From Sambucus nigra (Eukaryota; Streptophyta; Magnoliopsida; Dipsacales; Adoxaceae), in assembly GCA_949130495.1 (NCBI GenBank), contig OX422208.1, positions 395,458,561-395,522,560 of the forward strand: a stretch of 64,000 bases of DNA, read 5' to 3'. Below the pieces are notes generated by a model, which saw nothing but the letters and a program-made list of their open reading frames with translations, was not told the DNA's origin and did no database searches. Below are positions 1 to 12,948 of this stretch, piece by piece (the first letter of the stretch is position 1; every line of letters starts with the position of its first letter). A program made the translations under genes and the position numbers.

Positions 1-1406
1 TTATTATCTTAGGTATTAATTCTCAATTTTCTCAATTCATAATTTCAAATTACCCCACCCTATTATCGATGTGAGATCCTCAAAATACCCCTTAGTCCCA
101 TACCTAAGGGTCCCCAAGTTATCAATACGTCCTACCCTATATATAGGAGGATTTTCTAACATAAATCTCAACCTAGTCTCATACCTAGGCTAGCGTAACG
201 ACGATAAAGTAATAAAAATCAGCCCACCCCTAACATGATAAAACCGTGATAATTTACACTCACAAGTCCCATACCTAGAAGGCGTAAATCATAAAAAGGC
301 CTACCTACTAGTTCCATACCTAGAAGGCATTCTAAAAATATAGGGAGTGCAATAATACCCAATAACCCGTCATCACAATGATATTTAATAATACCAACAG
401 GTCACACAAATATGCATAATAAATCAATGTTCCAAACTGCGCATGATAGTCCAATACATTAAATCTTAATCTAATTATCACCTCGTCATAAACACCCAAT
501 TAATCTCATTTAATGATTTTAAATTAAATATACCGCTATTCCATCATTTAAAACATCATAATTCCAACTTCATTAATTTAACACAAACTACATGAGTTAT
601 ACACCACCAACTTCATTTATTTTAAAACTAGGGTTTTTTCTACATGCAACCTACACCAACAGAACCCAAAATCCCTAAAAAATCCTACGTACCCACGAGT
701 TATGATTATTATTCAGATTAAAGGATTTAATGAAAACAGTCCCATAATTAGTGTCCATTTTTTCTAATTAAGTCACTACTTTCTTTTAAGAAAACAAGTA
801 ATTAAGTGTTTACGCGACACTTAAAATGCATAATACTAAAGGAAAATAATAGAGTATTCATGCCTGTGAAGATCGTGTTGAAAATCTGATTAGAAATATG
901 GGTTCCTCTCGAAAAATTAGCAAAGAAGTGTTCTTGAACAAACTTGATTAAACCCCAATTAAGCCTCCTAAGACTTGTGACAAAAAACTTGATTGTGTTG
1001 GAGGTTGATGATTATGGTTGAGAAGAAAAATATTTGGAAGTGTTCTCTGGTGAAAAACTTGAGAAAACGTGATTATGAGAACTCCCCCTACGGATTATTA
1101 AGGATATATAGTGATTAGGAGTCCTAATCCTAAACAAACTCTAATAAAAAATAACATGCAACGCACGATTTTTGCTAGGGTCGATCGATCGCCCAGAAAA
1201 CTGGTAGTTCCGCTTAAAAAAATTATAAGGGCTAAACTTTAAAAATCCATTTTAACTCCGATTTTAATTTCATTTGAAGTTTTATTCTTCTAAAATCATA
1301 ACCAACATATTTAACCAATAAAAATGATTAAATCCAAAAATTTATTTTTTTGTCGAATATTCCAATTAATTAATTAAATTAACTAATAAAAATACGGGGG
1401 GTTACA
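1..1406 (-). repeat. 3' LTR of the gag-only Gypsy element (partial)
   Basis: Aligns from its first base with 5920-7359 and ends GTTACA at 1406, which on the minus strand gives an LTR start of TGTAAC. It lacks about 28 bp of the right copy inside a GATCGATC-rich stretch (near 1180-1190 versus 7095-7133). A TATATAT box on the minus strand near 1105-1115 is shared with the right copy. Confidence 0.9.
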
Positions 1407-1450
1407 TATTTCCCCACTAGCAAAGAATTATGTCATCGAAATTAGACGAA
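1407..1450 (-). other. Polypurine tract and remnant of the pol 3' end
   Basis: On the minus strand the bases directly before the LTR read AGTGGGGAAATA, a purine run in the place where plus-strand DNA synthesis is primed. The preceding bases resemble the conserved tail of Tekay/Del pol (an AATTTCGATGAC-type sequence), seen by eye only. This fixes the left repeat as the 3' LTR. Confidence 0.7.
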
Positions 1451-1572
1451 GCATACATATCAACGCGTAAATCTCGCAAAAAGAAATAAGGCTCATATAT
1501 GCCTACCCCATAAAATAACATAATTAGGCGCCCATACACCTAATCTACACGAACACAATCCTTAACAAAAAG

Positions 1573-1573
<1 letters not shown>

Positions 1574-1613
<40 letters not shown>
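1574..1613. repeat. (AT)n microsatellite
   Basis: About 40 bases of uninterrupted AT dinucleotides lie in the non-coding part of the gag-only element. Confidence 0.95.
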
Positions 1614-1616
<3 letters not shown>

Positions 1617-1619
1617 GAG

Positions 1620-3785
1620 AAGGTATTACGTACCGCGATACACCACTAGCCACGCAATCTAAACTGATGTGAGTGAACATAAGGTTCATAGCACCTCCCA
1701 TAACTAAGATTGGTTGGTGCAGTGACCACTGATTAAGCGTGAAAAGTAGCGCGTGTCAAACACCGATCGTTGTTTTCTATTCACTGCCTTAATACAAAAA
1801 CCTAAACTTATGACTACACTCAACAGGTGAGTATAGCGGCCAAGTCCGGGTATCGAAAATCCACAGAGACAAGTTGTTAGAATTTAATTGGTATAATGCT
1901 TCTAAATAAAAGTGTAAAAGGTAATTTGTTAACTAAAAAGAAATAAAAGATAAACTAGGCATGAGTGTATTTAAACTAAAATTAACAAAGCGAATAAAAA
2001 CTATAGGTTGCGTCAAATATCCCTCATCCCGAGTTAATTAGTATAAAATGGTTACATGGGTTCGCGAATTATTAAGATCGCGTCTCGTTTCGTCAATTAA
2101 TTAAATTAAGAGTTGTCACACCCTTAAATTCTCATAAAAAGACTAATAAGATTTTGGCGTCAACAAATACCCCAAAAATTACGCACGCAAGGTTGTAAAT
2201 ACGTGGTATACGTGATATACCCCGTTAAATTTCCTAGGCGTAATAACTAGGACAACACACTTGAAATAAATACGTAAACACCATCACCAAAGATAAGCAA
2301 CAAATTAACCCTACGTGAGTTCCATTAATCTCACCCTAATTTAAATTATCCGCTAAATATATTAAACAAAATTTATTAAAGCACCTAATTAATTAAAGCA
2401 CAACTAATTAAATTAACACTAATTAAATTAACTACACAATTAATCTAGGCAAGAAATAATAAAGCATGAAATAAATAAAGAACAAAGCTTAAAGTAGAGG
2501 AAGATGGCAATGAATAGTAAACTAGAACTTACATTAATGGAGGAATTACACAAAAAAAATGGAGGAGAGGGGAGGTATCCACAAAATCAACAAATATTAC
2601 AAACCCTAACCTAAACTAAGAGAGAGAGATAGAGAGAGAGAGAGAGAAACTAGATATTATGTGTCTCTTACAAAAATAACAAAAGTTGTTATTCATAGTA
2701 AGTTAGGAAAAGGAAATAAAGAAAAGAAATAAGAAAAGAAAAATGGGTTTAAGTTACATTTAATGCCTAAAATAAAAATAAAAAAAGAAAAATAAAAATA
2801 AAAGGGAAAGAATAAATCTCGGCAACAGCAAATGCCGGGGATCGATCGACCAGGGCATCAGGACGGTCGACCGCGGCAGAGGGAGAGAGCGCACTACCTC
2901 GGCTCAAGGAATAAAATCCAAACACCGGTCGACCGCGAGTTGGACGTCGGTCGACCGGGACAAGCAGCAGGAGCCACCAATTGTTCTCAAATCGCATCAT
3001 AAAAATAAAGCCTCAAATGAAGTGAGGCCCTAAGACCCATTTGCGCTGCTACACTGAAACTCGAGTTCAACTCCACCGTGGATAAGCCGAGAACAACAAC
3101 GATGCCAAAAACCAAAACCTCCATGAAAATGGCAAAACCCACCAAGCTCCAAAAATGGCCAAAACCAAGAAAATATCAAAGTTGGTACTCTAAAAACTCG
3201 AGCCAACTAACCCACAACTAGTTCTGTACGCAACCCAAGCTTCAATTTCGGATGAACCCAAAACCCGAACCCAAAATCCGAGCTTGGCCAAAAATCGCCC
3301 ATGGCTGAATTTGCTGCAAAAAATGTTTTTGGACATAAAGGGAATTATTTGATTTGTTACTAAAAGAGAAAAGGGACATGGAGGTCATTTATAAAATTGT
3401 TAATGAATATCTTATAATTCTTTCCGATTAAAGGTCTGTGTTTCCTTCATTTGGACTCCGATTCAAGCACCGTTCATGGCTGCGCAAAGCTTGGCCCACG
3501 GGCTACAACTTCCGTGAATGCTTCGGGCAAAAATCCAGAAGTGTGAAATTACAAAAATACCCCTAAACGTGCGAATAGCGACGGAACTTTACCAGAACGC
3601 GCCCAAACTTCATATTAAGCACCGTAACACCTACAAATACTCAACAATATCTCAAATAAAGTATTAGCGTATAAAATGAGGTTTTCTGATTAAAGAGCAT
3701 AAATATAGCAATTACGGTACCCAAGGGGGATAAAATGCGTAAGGTCGAGGGTAATTAAATGCATAATTCGATACGAATCAACCAC
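1620..3785. other. Non-coding DNA that replaces pol in the gag-only element
   Basis: No reading frame here resembles protease, reverse transcriptase or integrase on either strand. The stretch around 1795-1880 (a GTCCGGGTATCGAA-type motif followed by CCACAGAGAC), and on the minus strand the stretch around 3440-3620, resemble phrases I recall from large non-coding plant LTR elements (LARD or Tat type). This may therefore be a nested or recombined non-autonomous element. I could not find paired TG...CA ends or a target duplication. A (GA)n run lies near 2620-2648. Four GGTCGACC-like palindromes lie between 2840 and 2960. Confidence 0.45.
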
Positions 3786-4879
3786 CCCCTACGCACCTGA
3801 CGCTACCGGTGTTGTTGGTGCTTCCTGAACACTAAATACTGCGAGAACTGGAGGCCTCAATCCTTGATGTCCCTGTACCCTTGGACCATGTTGCCCTTGC
3901 ATAACCTGCCTTGATTGGGCCTGTGTTGCTTGGCCTTGTTGGCCCTCCCTTTTGTTACATTGAGCCACTCGATGTCTTATCTTTCCACATACAAAACATG
4001 CACCCCTGATGGTTCCTGAATTCATCCCCCAGTTTTGTTCACCCTATTGTCCTTGATTTGTTCTCTGCCTCTTCCAAGATTGGTAATTTCAACCCTTATT
4101 CTTACCTCCTTATCCATTAGACTCTTGTCTCTAGACCAGCTTCTTCTAATAACTGGTCTTCTCTTACCATAGTAACATTACGACATCCACCACCTGAGCA
4201 TAAGTATTGTATGCTAAATTCCCCAACACTGTTTGTTTAATGGATCAAGACAATCCCTTAATGAAACACTCCATCTTCTTCATCTCAGTGCTAACCTCCT
4301 TTGGTACAAACATAGATAAATTTGTGAACTCTTGTTCATACTCGACAATCGACTTTGAACCTTGCTCCAAATCCTTAAATTCTCTCTTCTTGGCATTTCT
4401 AATTGCATACGGAAAGTACTTATTATTTAACTTGATCAGAAACTCTGCATAGCCCAACTGATCTTTCTCCTCTGATGTGGTGGCACTCTCCCACCATTGC
4501 AATGCATCCCCTATCAGCTTAAATGTTGATAACATTTGTTTCTGCACATCCGTGGAGTCAACCATCCTCAAATGTCTCTCATATCTCTCCTCCATAGTTG
4601 AGGAATCGTTGGGTCAGATCCCCCTCCAAAGGTGGGAGGATTGCCCTTAAAGAAACTGGTTCTCACCATATCCCATGCTGAGATGGATGTATCCCGCTGC
4701 TGTTGTGCCTCTAAAGTCACCTCTCCCTGTCTCCCCATCTCCAAACCGGTCATCGTGGCCTCACGAATGATAGTCTCTAATTCTTCACCCTCTAAAACAA
4801 TCTAACGCCTCCTCTCCTGAGTCGCGGGACTAGACATAGACTCATCCCTCCTACTACCATCTCTCCTCGTGTTCGCCAT
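3786..4879 (-). pseudogene. gag relic: retrotransposon-gag domain and CCHC zinc knuckle
   Basis: Gag would form the virus-like particle and bind element RNA. Reading begins at a Met near 4879 (MANTRRDG...), about 130 bases inside the primer binding site. An amber codon follows after about 25 codons (4801-4803). A second segment (4753-4568) carries the NPPTF motif that opens Gypsy gag. After a frameshift the core gag domain follows (4595-4245, with ALQWWE and KYFP motifs). After further damage comes a segment at 4025-3789 with a CX2CX4HX4C knuckle (CFVCGKIRHRVAQC). The frame ends just after a VFSVQEA motif, which in related elements directly precedes the protease. The break therefore falls at the gag-protease junction. 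At least one stop and two frameshifts make it non-functional. Confidence 0.85.
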
Positions 4880-5005
4880 TTGAAAAGTTAGGAACAAAAC
4901 AACATCAGACTCAGAATGACAAAAAGTAGAAATCATCATAACGTAATCAAAGATAAGAAACACGGAAGCTAAAATAGACTCATAACCTACGAGACCTAAG
5001 ACCAT

Positions 5006-5017
5006 GCTCTGATACCA
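5006..5017 (-). promoter_or_regulatory. Primer binding site (initiator tRNA-Met)
   Basis: The minus strand reads TGGTATCAGAGC, the standard complement of the tRNA-Met 3' end in plant LTR elements. It directly abuts the right LTR. Confidence 0.9.
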
Positions 5018-7359
5018 TCTATCACACCCCACACAATCCGACAGACGGGGTGACCAGCCACTGCCGCCGAACTATGTTGGGCATCAACTAAATAAATACC
5101 ATTCTTAGCATGAGACATATATGAGACATAAATAAATCAGTTCATAAGATAAATAATTGAATCAATCTGAAATGATCATAAACAACTAAGCGATAAAGCT
5201 CCGAATAAATCGAATCTCCAATAATGATTAAGTAAAATCTGAATAATAAAGATCTGAATAATCCAACAGAATACCTCTAAAGAAACTTTGGAAACGAATG
5301 GCCCAATAAAACTCAAATGAAGTCTAATAATTAAATACGACTAAAAAGGAAAGTCTAACTAAACTATGTCATAAAATGAATAAGTCCAGTTGCACCTCCA
5401 AATGATAACTTCGATAATCCTATGCAGCTTCTCCAAATTTTATCCTGAAAAGTTAGTCAACGTGCGAGGTCAGATCGCTGAGAATGAATACACACTACTC
5501 CCCTAAAAAAGGATCCTTGAATCCACACAGTAGCATTATACGCAATATATATCACAATAGAGTATTTTAAATTAAACGAGATAATTAAACGTGATAAATA
5601 TAAATCACTAACTACCTGAAGGAATCCACATTTAAAAAGACACACCAATATGATTTTTAATTCCCAAATCCCACGATATTAATTTAATCAAATTAACCAA
5701 CTTCTATTATTCCTCGATTTATTATGGCGGTCATCCCGCCTCGGGTGATTTCTCCACCAAAATACACATCCCTTCGTCAAAACGCCGGGTGGCCTATTTA
5801 AATTATCGGCCCTCGTTGATTGATGAGGTTCCACACATGACCCGAAATAAAATGTCGGTTGACCCGTTTAAACTATCGGCCCTCGCTGATTATGTCACCA
5901 ATATATTTTAATACCCGTATTATTATCTTAGGTATTAATTCTCAATTTCCTCAATTCACAATTTCAAATTACCCCACCCTATTATCGATGTGAGATCCTC
6001 AAAATACCCCTTAGTCCCATACCTAAGGGTCCCCAAGTTATCAAAACGTCATACCCTATGTATAGGAAGATTTTCTAACATAAGTTTCAACCTAGTATCA
6101 TACCTACACTAGCGTAACGACGATAAAGTAAGAAAAATCAGCCCCCCCCCCTGACAAGATAAAATCGTGATAATTTACCCACACTAGTCCTATACCTAGA
6201 AGGCGTAAATCATAAAAAGTCCTACCTACTAGTCCCATACCTAGAAGGCATTCTAAAAATATAGGGAGAGCGATAATACCCAACAACCCGTCGTCACCAT
6301 CATATTTAATAATACCAACAAGTCACACAAATATGCATAATAAATCAATATTTCAAACTACGCATGATAGTCCAATCCATTAAATCTCAATCTAATTATC
6401 ACCTCGTCATAAACACCCAATTAATCTCATTTAATTATTTTAAATTAAATATACCGCTATCCCATCATTTAAAACATCATAATTCCAACTTCGTTATTTC
6501 AACACAAACTACATGAGTTATACCCCCCAACTTCATTTATTTCAAACTAGGGTTTTTCTACATGCAACCTACACTAACAAAATCCAAAATCACTCGTAAA
6601 TCTTACATACCCATGGGTTATGAATATTATTCAGATTAAAAGATTTAATAAAAATAGTCCAATAATTAGTGTCCACTTTTCCTAATTAAGTCACTACTTT
6701 CTTTTAAGAAAATACGTAATTAAGTGTCTAGGCGACACTTAAAACGCATAATACTAAAGGAAAAGAATAGAGTATTCTTGCGTGTGAAGATCGTGTTGAA
6801 AATCTGATTAGAAATCTGGATTCCTCTTGAAAATTAGCGAAGAAGTGTTCTTGAACAAATTTGATTAAACTCCAATTAAGGCTCCCTAAACTTGTGACAA
6901 AAAACTTGATTGTGTTGGAGGTTGATGATTATGGTTGAGAGGACAAATATTTTGAAGTGTTCTCTGGTGAAAAACTTGAGAAAAAGTGATTATGAGAACT
7001 CCCCTATGGATTATTAAGGATATATAGTGATTAGGGGTCCTAATCCTAAACAAACTCTAATAAAAAAAACTTGCAGCGCACGATTTTTTCTAGGGTCGAT
7101 CGATCGACACCTGACATCGATCGATCGATCGCCCAGAAAAACTGACGGTTCCGCTTAAAAAAAATTATAAGGCCTAAACTTTAAAAATCCATTTAAATTC
7201 CGTTTTAACTCCGATTTTAATTCCGCTTGAAGTTTTCTTCTTCTAAAATCATAACCAACATATTTAACCAATAAAAATTATTAAATCCAAAAATTTATTT
7301 TTTTCTCGAATATTTCAATTAATTAACTAAATTAAATAATAAAAATACGGGTTGTTACA
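5018..7359 (-). repeat. 5' LTR of the gag-only Gypsy element
   Basis: About 2.34 kb. On the plus strand it begins near TCTATCACACCCC beside the primer binding site and ends TGTTACA at 7359, so on the minus strand it starts TGTAACAACC. The bases after it (7360-7364, TGATC) are the expected target duplication, but the partner lies outside the window. A TATATAT motif lies on the minus strand near 7015-7030. The left end is uncertain by a few bases because the expected TG is mutated. Confidence 0.85.
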
Positions 7360-7639
7360 TGATCTATAAATGGTGTACTCTTTTTCATGGTCAATGCCCT
7401 TCAATATTTAAAGCAAGGCCTCATCTCATACATTTGGGGAAATGGGCAGGGCGTTGTAATGGATGAAGAGAAGGAACGATAATTATCTATTAATACATAT
7501 TATCATTTTTACTTTTATTGAGATATATATATGGAACAAAAATTAGCTATTAAAATGTGGGCTCAAAAGTGCTATATAATTATCCCCACCAAATCAAAGC
7601 AAACTTTCAGTAGTTGGACATATCCTTCACAACAACCTT

Positions 7640-8330
7640 CATCACCAGTATATCTGACCCTCAAAAGATGGATGTTATGATTTGCTTAAAATAAAGCACA
7701 TGAGATATTTAGGTAATATTCTTGTGATATTTGGGATTGTATAGTAAAGAGAACGATTATTTTGATCAGGTTATAGGGGCATCATTTGAGACCTGCTTGC
7801 CAAATGACTCATTGTTGTACTAATAAATGATCTAGAAAGAGGGCACCGAAACTGACAATCTCGTGTCTAGAATTGAGATGCATGCGAACGTTGAAGTCAT
7901 AATGAGAATAATTGATCAAAGTGGTAGAAGGGAAAAAACCAATGGCAACGAAATGAGGGTAGCCAAGTTAAAATGAAGTATAAAAGAAAAATGATGTCTA
8001 GATGAATGAGGATAGACAAAATTTGGTTAATGCATATTAAGGAATCACTCCATATTCATAGAGATGAGATATAAGCTAAAATATAAGTTGTATTTTAAAT
8101 GGAGCACAAAGATGAACATTGATGGCATCAAAAGTAACTCGATGTAGAGGTTCTACTATAAAAAGTAATATGGCCACAAAATAGAGAAATGTAAGGTTTT
8201 AAAATCCCATTTAGAGGATATCATGCAAGTAGAGTACTTAGGTGAATATATTAAGAGAAATTTGAACAAAGATAAAGTCTTCCCTGACCAAAGGCAAAAT
8301 AAGATCTCTGAGGCCATGGAGAAGAGAAAT
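7640..8330 (+). pseudogene. Decayed gag of a Tat/Athila-type Gypsy element
   Basis: Broken plus-strand reading frames match the C-terminal half of gag in the Tat/Athila group. Around 7850-7920 there is a segment like the helical TDNLVSRIEMHANVE stretch. Near 8085-8130 there is a FKWSTKM-type motif, and at 8148-8270 a knuckle-like segment (YGHKIEKCKVLKSHLED, then YLGEYIKRN). Several stop codons interrupt it and the first cysteine of the knuckle is gone. Protease and reverse transcriptase are not visible downstream. It may be the front end of the Tat relic that reappears at 17972, which lies on the same strand, or a separate insertion. The left limit is approximate. Confidence 0.6.
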
Positions 8331-8503
8331 ATGTTCACCATCATTCATATATCCTCTAGCACTGACCAGATTAATAGGCATATGCTATGAATTGATATGA
8401 AGAAGGTAACTGTTGTGTGTGGATTCTTTCTTCATATAACTTTGTAATCCTATTATGGGTAAGTGTCATCAGTTGTATTTTATATATATTATCAATTTTG
8501 TCC

Positions 8504-8930
8504 AGGCCGTTTGGTTGCATAAATTATTTAATTTTATAAATTGATCAATTTGAAATGAATAGATTGTTGATGTATTAATTTTAAATGAGTTTAAATCTAA
8601 TTTGTGGTGTGCTTGGAAAAGAAATATGGATTTATTTACTTTTGATATATGTGTGTGTGTGTGTGTGTGTAGAGAGAGAGAGGGAGTAGAATGGGAGAGT
8701 ATTTTATGGGAGTGGTGCATTTAAGATTCATGGTGGAATTATAAATTGTGCAATTTCAAGCTTTTGGGGAAATTAACTAATTTAAATTTTTGTGAATCAA
8801 CATGAATTGGTTCATTTTTGAATTTGTTCATTCATATAACCAAACACTAATAATAATGCAATTCATTCATGAATGAGTCCATTTTAAATTAGTTAATTTA
8901 TAATTTTGGAGATAACCAAAGAGGCCCTCC
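8504..8930. mobile_element. MITE-like element with TTTGGTT inverted termini
   Basis: The left end reads AGGCCGTTTGGTT. The right end, reverse-complemented, reads AGGGCCTCTTTGGTT. Further inward on the right arm there is another TGTTTGGTTATA. The length of about 425 bp, the high AT content and these ends fit a hAT- or Harbinger-type MITE. I could not find a clear target duplication. A (TG)n(AG)n microsatellite lies inside at about 8649-8688. Confidence 0.5.
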
Positions 8931-10645
8931 ATAATTTGATTCATACATTTATTCAACTCCAAATGCCAATGAAACATAGCTCTAGCGGTCAATATAAACA
9001 TGATTTGCATTGTCAGATGAAGCTGGTGGGGGAGATGGAGGCACATGGCGCAAATAGGATTACAAGTTAACAAGGATAATGCATAGATTTTTGAGAGATA
9101 ATTTTTTATATATGAAGTTTTTAGAAGATATCACGATTGATCATTTTTCTCTTATTAGTTTTTGGATAGTAGTTGAAGTCAGAATGCAACAGATACTACC
9201 CTAAGATATTAAATCCATAGGGGTAACAATTTTAATATAATTTCTATGTTTTGGGGTTTTTGAATGATTTAACTGAAATGTTGCACTTACATTATAAATT
9301 TCAAAAGAAATACTTATTAGTTATTATATAGTAATTTAATATACAATTGGATGTTCTTTACTTCCATGTGTGTAGTGGGTATTCAAGCAATGATCATATT
9401 TCACGAAGAACCATGAAATGATTATTGTTTGGATGACTTATGGGTAAGTCTAAATCATAAGAGTGCACTTTCGTACATTTATTCCAGCAAAATCGAATTT
9501 AATGTTCAATGAAATGTTGTTTAAAAGAATGTCGCAACGTGTCTACTTTTATCTGACAAAATTTAAAGTGATTTTTAATGTATTTAATCACACTAAAATA
9601 TAAATATAAATTAATCAAAATATGTGATAAATCGTTGATGTAATGAGTTTTTTGATCTTATTGCTTTTAGAATTGAAAAGAATTTTTGAAATTGTAGAGA
9701 GTAAAACACATGACCATTAGTGATTATCTATGTTTTATACAATTTTCATCATTTTTGTAACAAACACATTTAATGTTTTTTTTATAGGGAGATAAAACAA
9801 AAAAAATGGGATTGCAGATTATGAGTATGTGGTTCATTGTGGTATACCTAGAGTTCAATGTAAAACAAGATACGCCATACACACAGATATATCCGAGCAA
9901 CATAGAACTTCTCGTAATCGTGTTTATATATAAGCTTGAATTAATGCCTCATCTGTCATCATAGGACATAGAATACACGTATATCTATTCATCACCTCAA
10001 TCTCAAGTATGAAATAATAAATTTAGTAGCTTGAGAACTTAACAAAGCTTGAACCAATGCCTCATCTATCATCATAGCACATAAAATAAATGTACATCTA
10101 TTCATCCCCTCAATCTCAAGTATGAAATACTAAATTTAGTAACTTGAGCACATAACAAAATGATTTTAATAAATATATGCATTACAAAACCTCCCAAAAT
10201 AACATAGGGAGAACAAATATACAAGAAAAAATGATTTTATTTCAATTTCCATAGGAGATGGTTTATATGACCTATCACATTACTTAAAATTCAATTTCTT
10301 ATATCACACAATCCTCTTTAGACTCCATTAAGAATAAGATGTCTTAATCACCATTTGTTCTAAATAAGAAGTACTTAAGAGGTTCGTAAAATAAAACTTA
10401 AAGCTTTGAGTTCCTACATAAGGTCCATCAACTTAAAATATTATATTTTTATTTTGTGTACATCACCGAACTCTTGGCTTAACGAAACTACAAGTATAAG
10501 CACGCTTTAGGTAAAAAAAATATAGCGTTGGGGGTGAAATATCAAAACAACCACCAAATGAGATGGAAATACGTACAAGCACCTCAATAGGAACCATTGT
10601 AACGCATGTGAACTTTTCGTGTCCTTATCGGACGTGCGGTTTAAC
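8931..10645. other. AT-rich DNA without a recognisable gene
   Basis: No coding signal was seen on either strand. The only structure noted is a two-copy tandem duplication at 9934-10159. Confidence 0.6.
9934..10159. repeat. Tandem duplication, 113-bp unit, two copies
   Basis: Copies start at 9934 and 10047, each with GCTTGAA followed a few bases later by AATGCCTCATCT. They run in parallel through a shared ATCTCAAGTATGAAATA and end AACAAA. The copies differ at a handful of sites. Confidence 0.85.
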
Positions 10646-12698
10646 TGTAATGAACCCACTTTTATATGTTCATATATAATTTTAAATGTTCTATTATTTA
10701 ATATGTGATATGAATAATGTTAATTTATAATTTTAGTGTAATCCTCCCTTTATAAATCATGAAATATCAAATTAGTTACAAACATAAAATTTAAAAGTTT
10801 TGGTAGGAATATTCATATTAGAAACTTGTTTGGACTATTATAATATAACAATTGGCATGAAGTAAAAACAATAAAGTTATAGATATATAAATTAGGTTTG
10901 TAACACAACAAACGGTGCATTAAACAGAGGTCCGAGCAAGAAGTTATGCCGAAATTACGAAATAAGGGCAAATCTGTCCATCCTTTAAGATGTATTTTGT
11001 CCTATTACCACACCATGTGTAATATTTTGATTGGTTGAAGGGGAGGCTGGTTTGGCCGACTTAAACACTTTGAAATAACCTCATTCTTCATCAAAATGGA
11101 TTAAATCAAAGTCTTATAGCATATCATAAGCTAAATGATAAGTTTTGGGGTAGAAAATGAAATTTTAAGAAACTTTAGGGACTTAATTTTGAAATGATGA
11201 AAGTTTTCGGGAATAAAATGAAAATATATAAAGGGCCATTATGTAAATAAAATATTTTCAAGGACCTCTAAGAAATAGTAAAAATGTATGGTGTAAAAAT
11301 TTTAAAATACCCTTTATGTATAAAATGACCTTTATACTCTTAATCACTTGACACCTCATGCTTGACACCTCGTGCTGTATTCTTTCCACCACACCTTACA
11401 CGTGTCATCCATATAAATAAGGATAAAACACATGTCATTCAGTTAAATAAGGCTAAAACACGTGTTGGCATCGGGTGAAATTAAGATTGTAAGATAGCCC
11501 CGTTACATGACACGCGACACGCTGACTCTCCAAAATGAACGCTTAGTTATTGGGACACGTGTCAACACCCTAATAACTCTGGAAAACTATAAATAAGGCC
11601 TTAGGATCAGTCCTTTTATAAAATTACTCCAAAATTTCAAAAAGAAATAGTAAGAGAAAGCATAAGGAAGTTTAAGACAAGCTTCGTCTAAATGATCCAA
11701 CACCCAATATATCTGTAACTTCGCACTTCTATTTAAAGTGAGTACTCTATGACATCCCTTGCGTATTTTGATTATATGATATTATGCAAACTACATATAT
11801 TTTGTGAAATGATTTTATTCCCAAATACATCTGATACCGATAATTCCGTCATATGTTATATGTGTATATCTCTCGATATATACATCTGATTTCAATTATG
11901 AAATTATTGATTCCACCTATGGAAACTCTTTTACTATGTTGGCCTTGACTACCGGGTGGAAATATTTGGGTGGTACCTTCCCAGCTGGTTTATCGCTGGT
12001 GTGCCCTAAATAAGGCGTTGTTTCAGATATCATGATTTTCTTTTTGTGTTGTTACCGAGTGTAAACATTTGGTAACACTATCTGTTTATCTGGGTATTAA
12101 AGCGTACATGGCCATCAAAATAAAATTGAATAATTCACATATTGATAATTTTTTTTATCTGTTCTGTTTTGAACTGTTTATTCTGTAAATATATATTGTC
12201 AATTTACCGTATATATTTTATTACAAATTCCTGTCCATATATGTATATGCCTTCTGTTGTAAATTGAATAGGTATCAATTTTTTGGAAAAAAAACCTGGA
12301 ATGTCTGGAGAATAATTCTCACTCGGCTTTCAACTAATGTTGTATAAATAACCATTTTTCAGGAAATAAGTAGGTTTGCGGTGGGAACGAAAAAGGACTG
12401 TGTTGAAGATTCATCTTTTAGATCTCTTTTTGTTATTTTGTTTGTTTTATCATCTAGAGCATGTTTGGCTCTCTTGTAATAACTTTTAAATTTTATCTTA
12501 AGTTGTAACTCGTTGTCACCTTTAAAATAAACGAAGTTTCCTTTTAGAAAGCTTTTCAGTATTTTACGATTCATAACCATGTGATTATATTTCCATTGCA
12601 CTTATTTAAGGAAACAATTTAAGTCAGAATATATGTTGCCTTGGTGGCATGTCAAGACACTCGTTCCCTACTACTAATTTTGGGACGGGGTCATGACA
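10646..12698 (+). repeat. 5' LTR of the Tekay-like element
   Basis: It begins TGTAATGAACCC and ends CATGACA four bases before the primer binding site. A clear TATA box (CTATAAATAAGG, about 11588-11600) gives a transcription direction to the right. I found no second copy in the window. Confidence 0.75.
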
Positions 12699-12702
12699 GA
12701 GT

Positions 12703-12714
12703 TGGTATCAGAGC
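12703..12714 (+). promoter_or_regulatory. Primer binding site (initiator tRNA-Met)
   Basis: TGGTATCAGAGC occurs in full, four bases after the LTR end. Confidence 0.95.
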
Positions 12715-12948
12715 ATAGGTTACGAACCCGTAGACTACTGAACATAAGTTTTGAACGTTATCGATTTTAAGTCTCCATACATAGGATATGGGAATAAATA
12801 TCCGACTTATGTGATAACCCTCCATATGTCTTACAGTCTACATATAATTGTTTATATATAATTGTTCTTCTAATTTGCAATATTGAGTTAGTATAATACG
12901 TCTTATGTTTGGCCATGACTCTAAAAAATAACCAAGTCAAGATCAACT

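Larger units (their letters stand above)
1..7359 (-). mobile_element. Gag-only Ty3/Gypsy LTR element (Tekay/Del-like), minus strand, left end outside window
   Basis: Two long direct repeats (1-1406 and 5018-7359) flank an internal region that carries, read on the minus strand, a primer binding site matching initiator tRNA-Met, a gag with retrotransposon-gag and zinc-knuckle parts, and a polypurine tract beside the left LTR. This order defines an LTR retrotransposon transcribed right to left. Position 1 aligns with 5920, so about 900 bp of the left LTR lies outside the window. The first 215 or so aligned LTR bases differ at about 12 sites by eye, so the insertion is not recent. Protease, reverse transcriptase, RNase H and integrase are absent; about 2.1 kb of unrelated DNA takes their place. 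The sequence next to the polypurine tract still resembles the 3' end of Tekay/Del pol, which suggests an autonomous ancestor that lost pol. Confidence 0.85.

Noticed and set aside
2767..3000. 77-codon minus-strand frame rich in R, P and D
   Set aside because: Its composition follows from the GGTCGACC palindromes and a K/F-rich tail from an A-rich run; no motif and no conservation signal.
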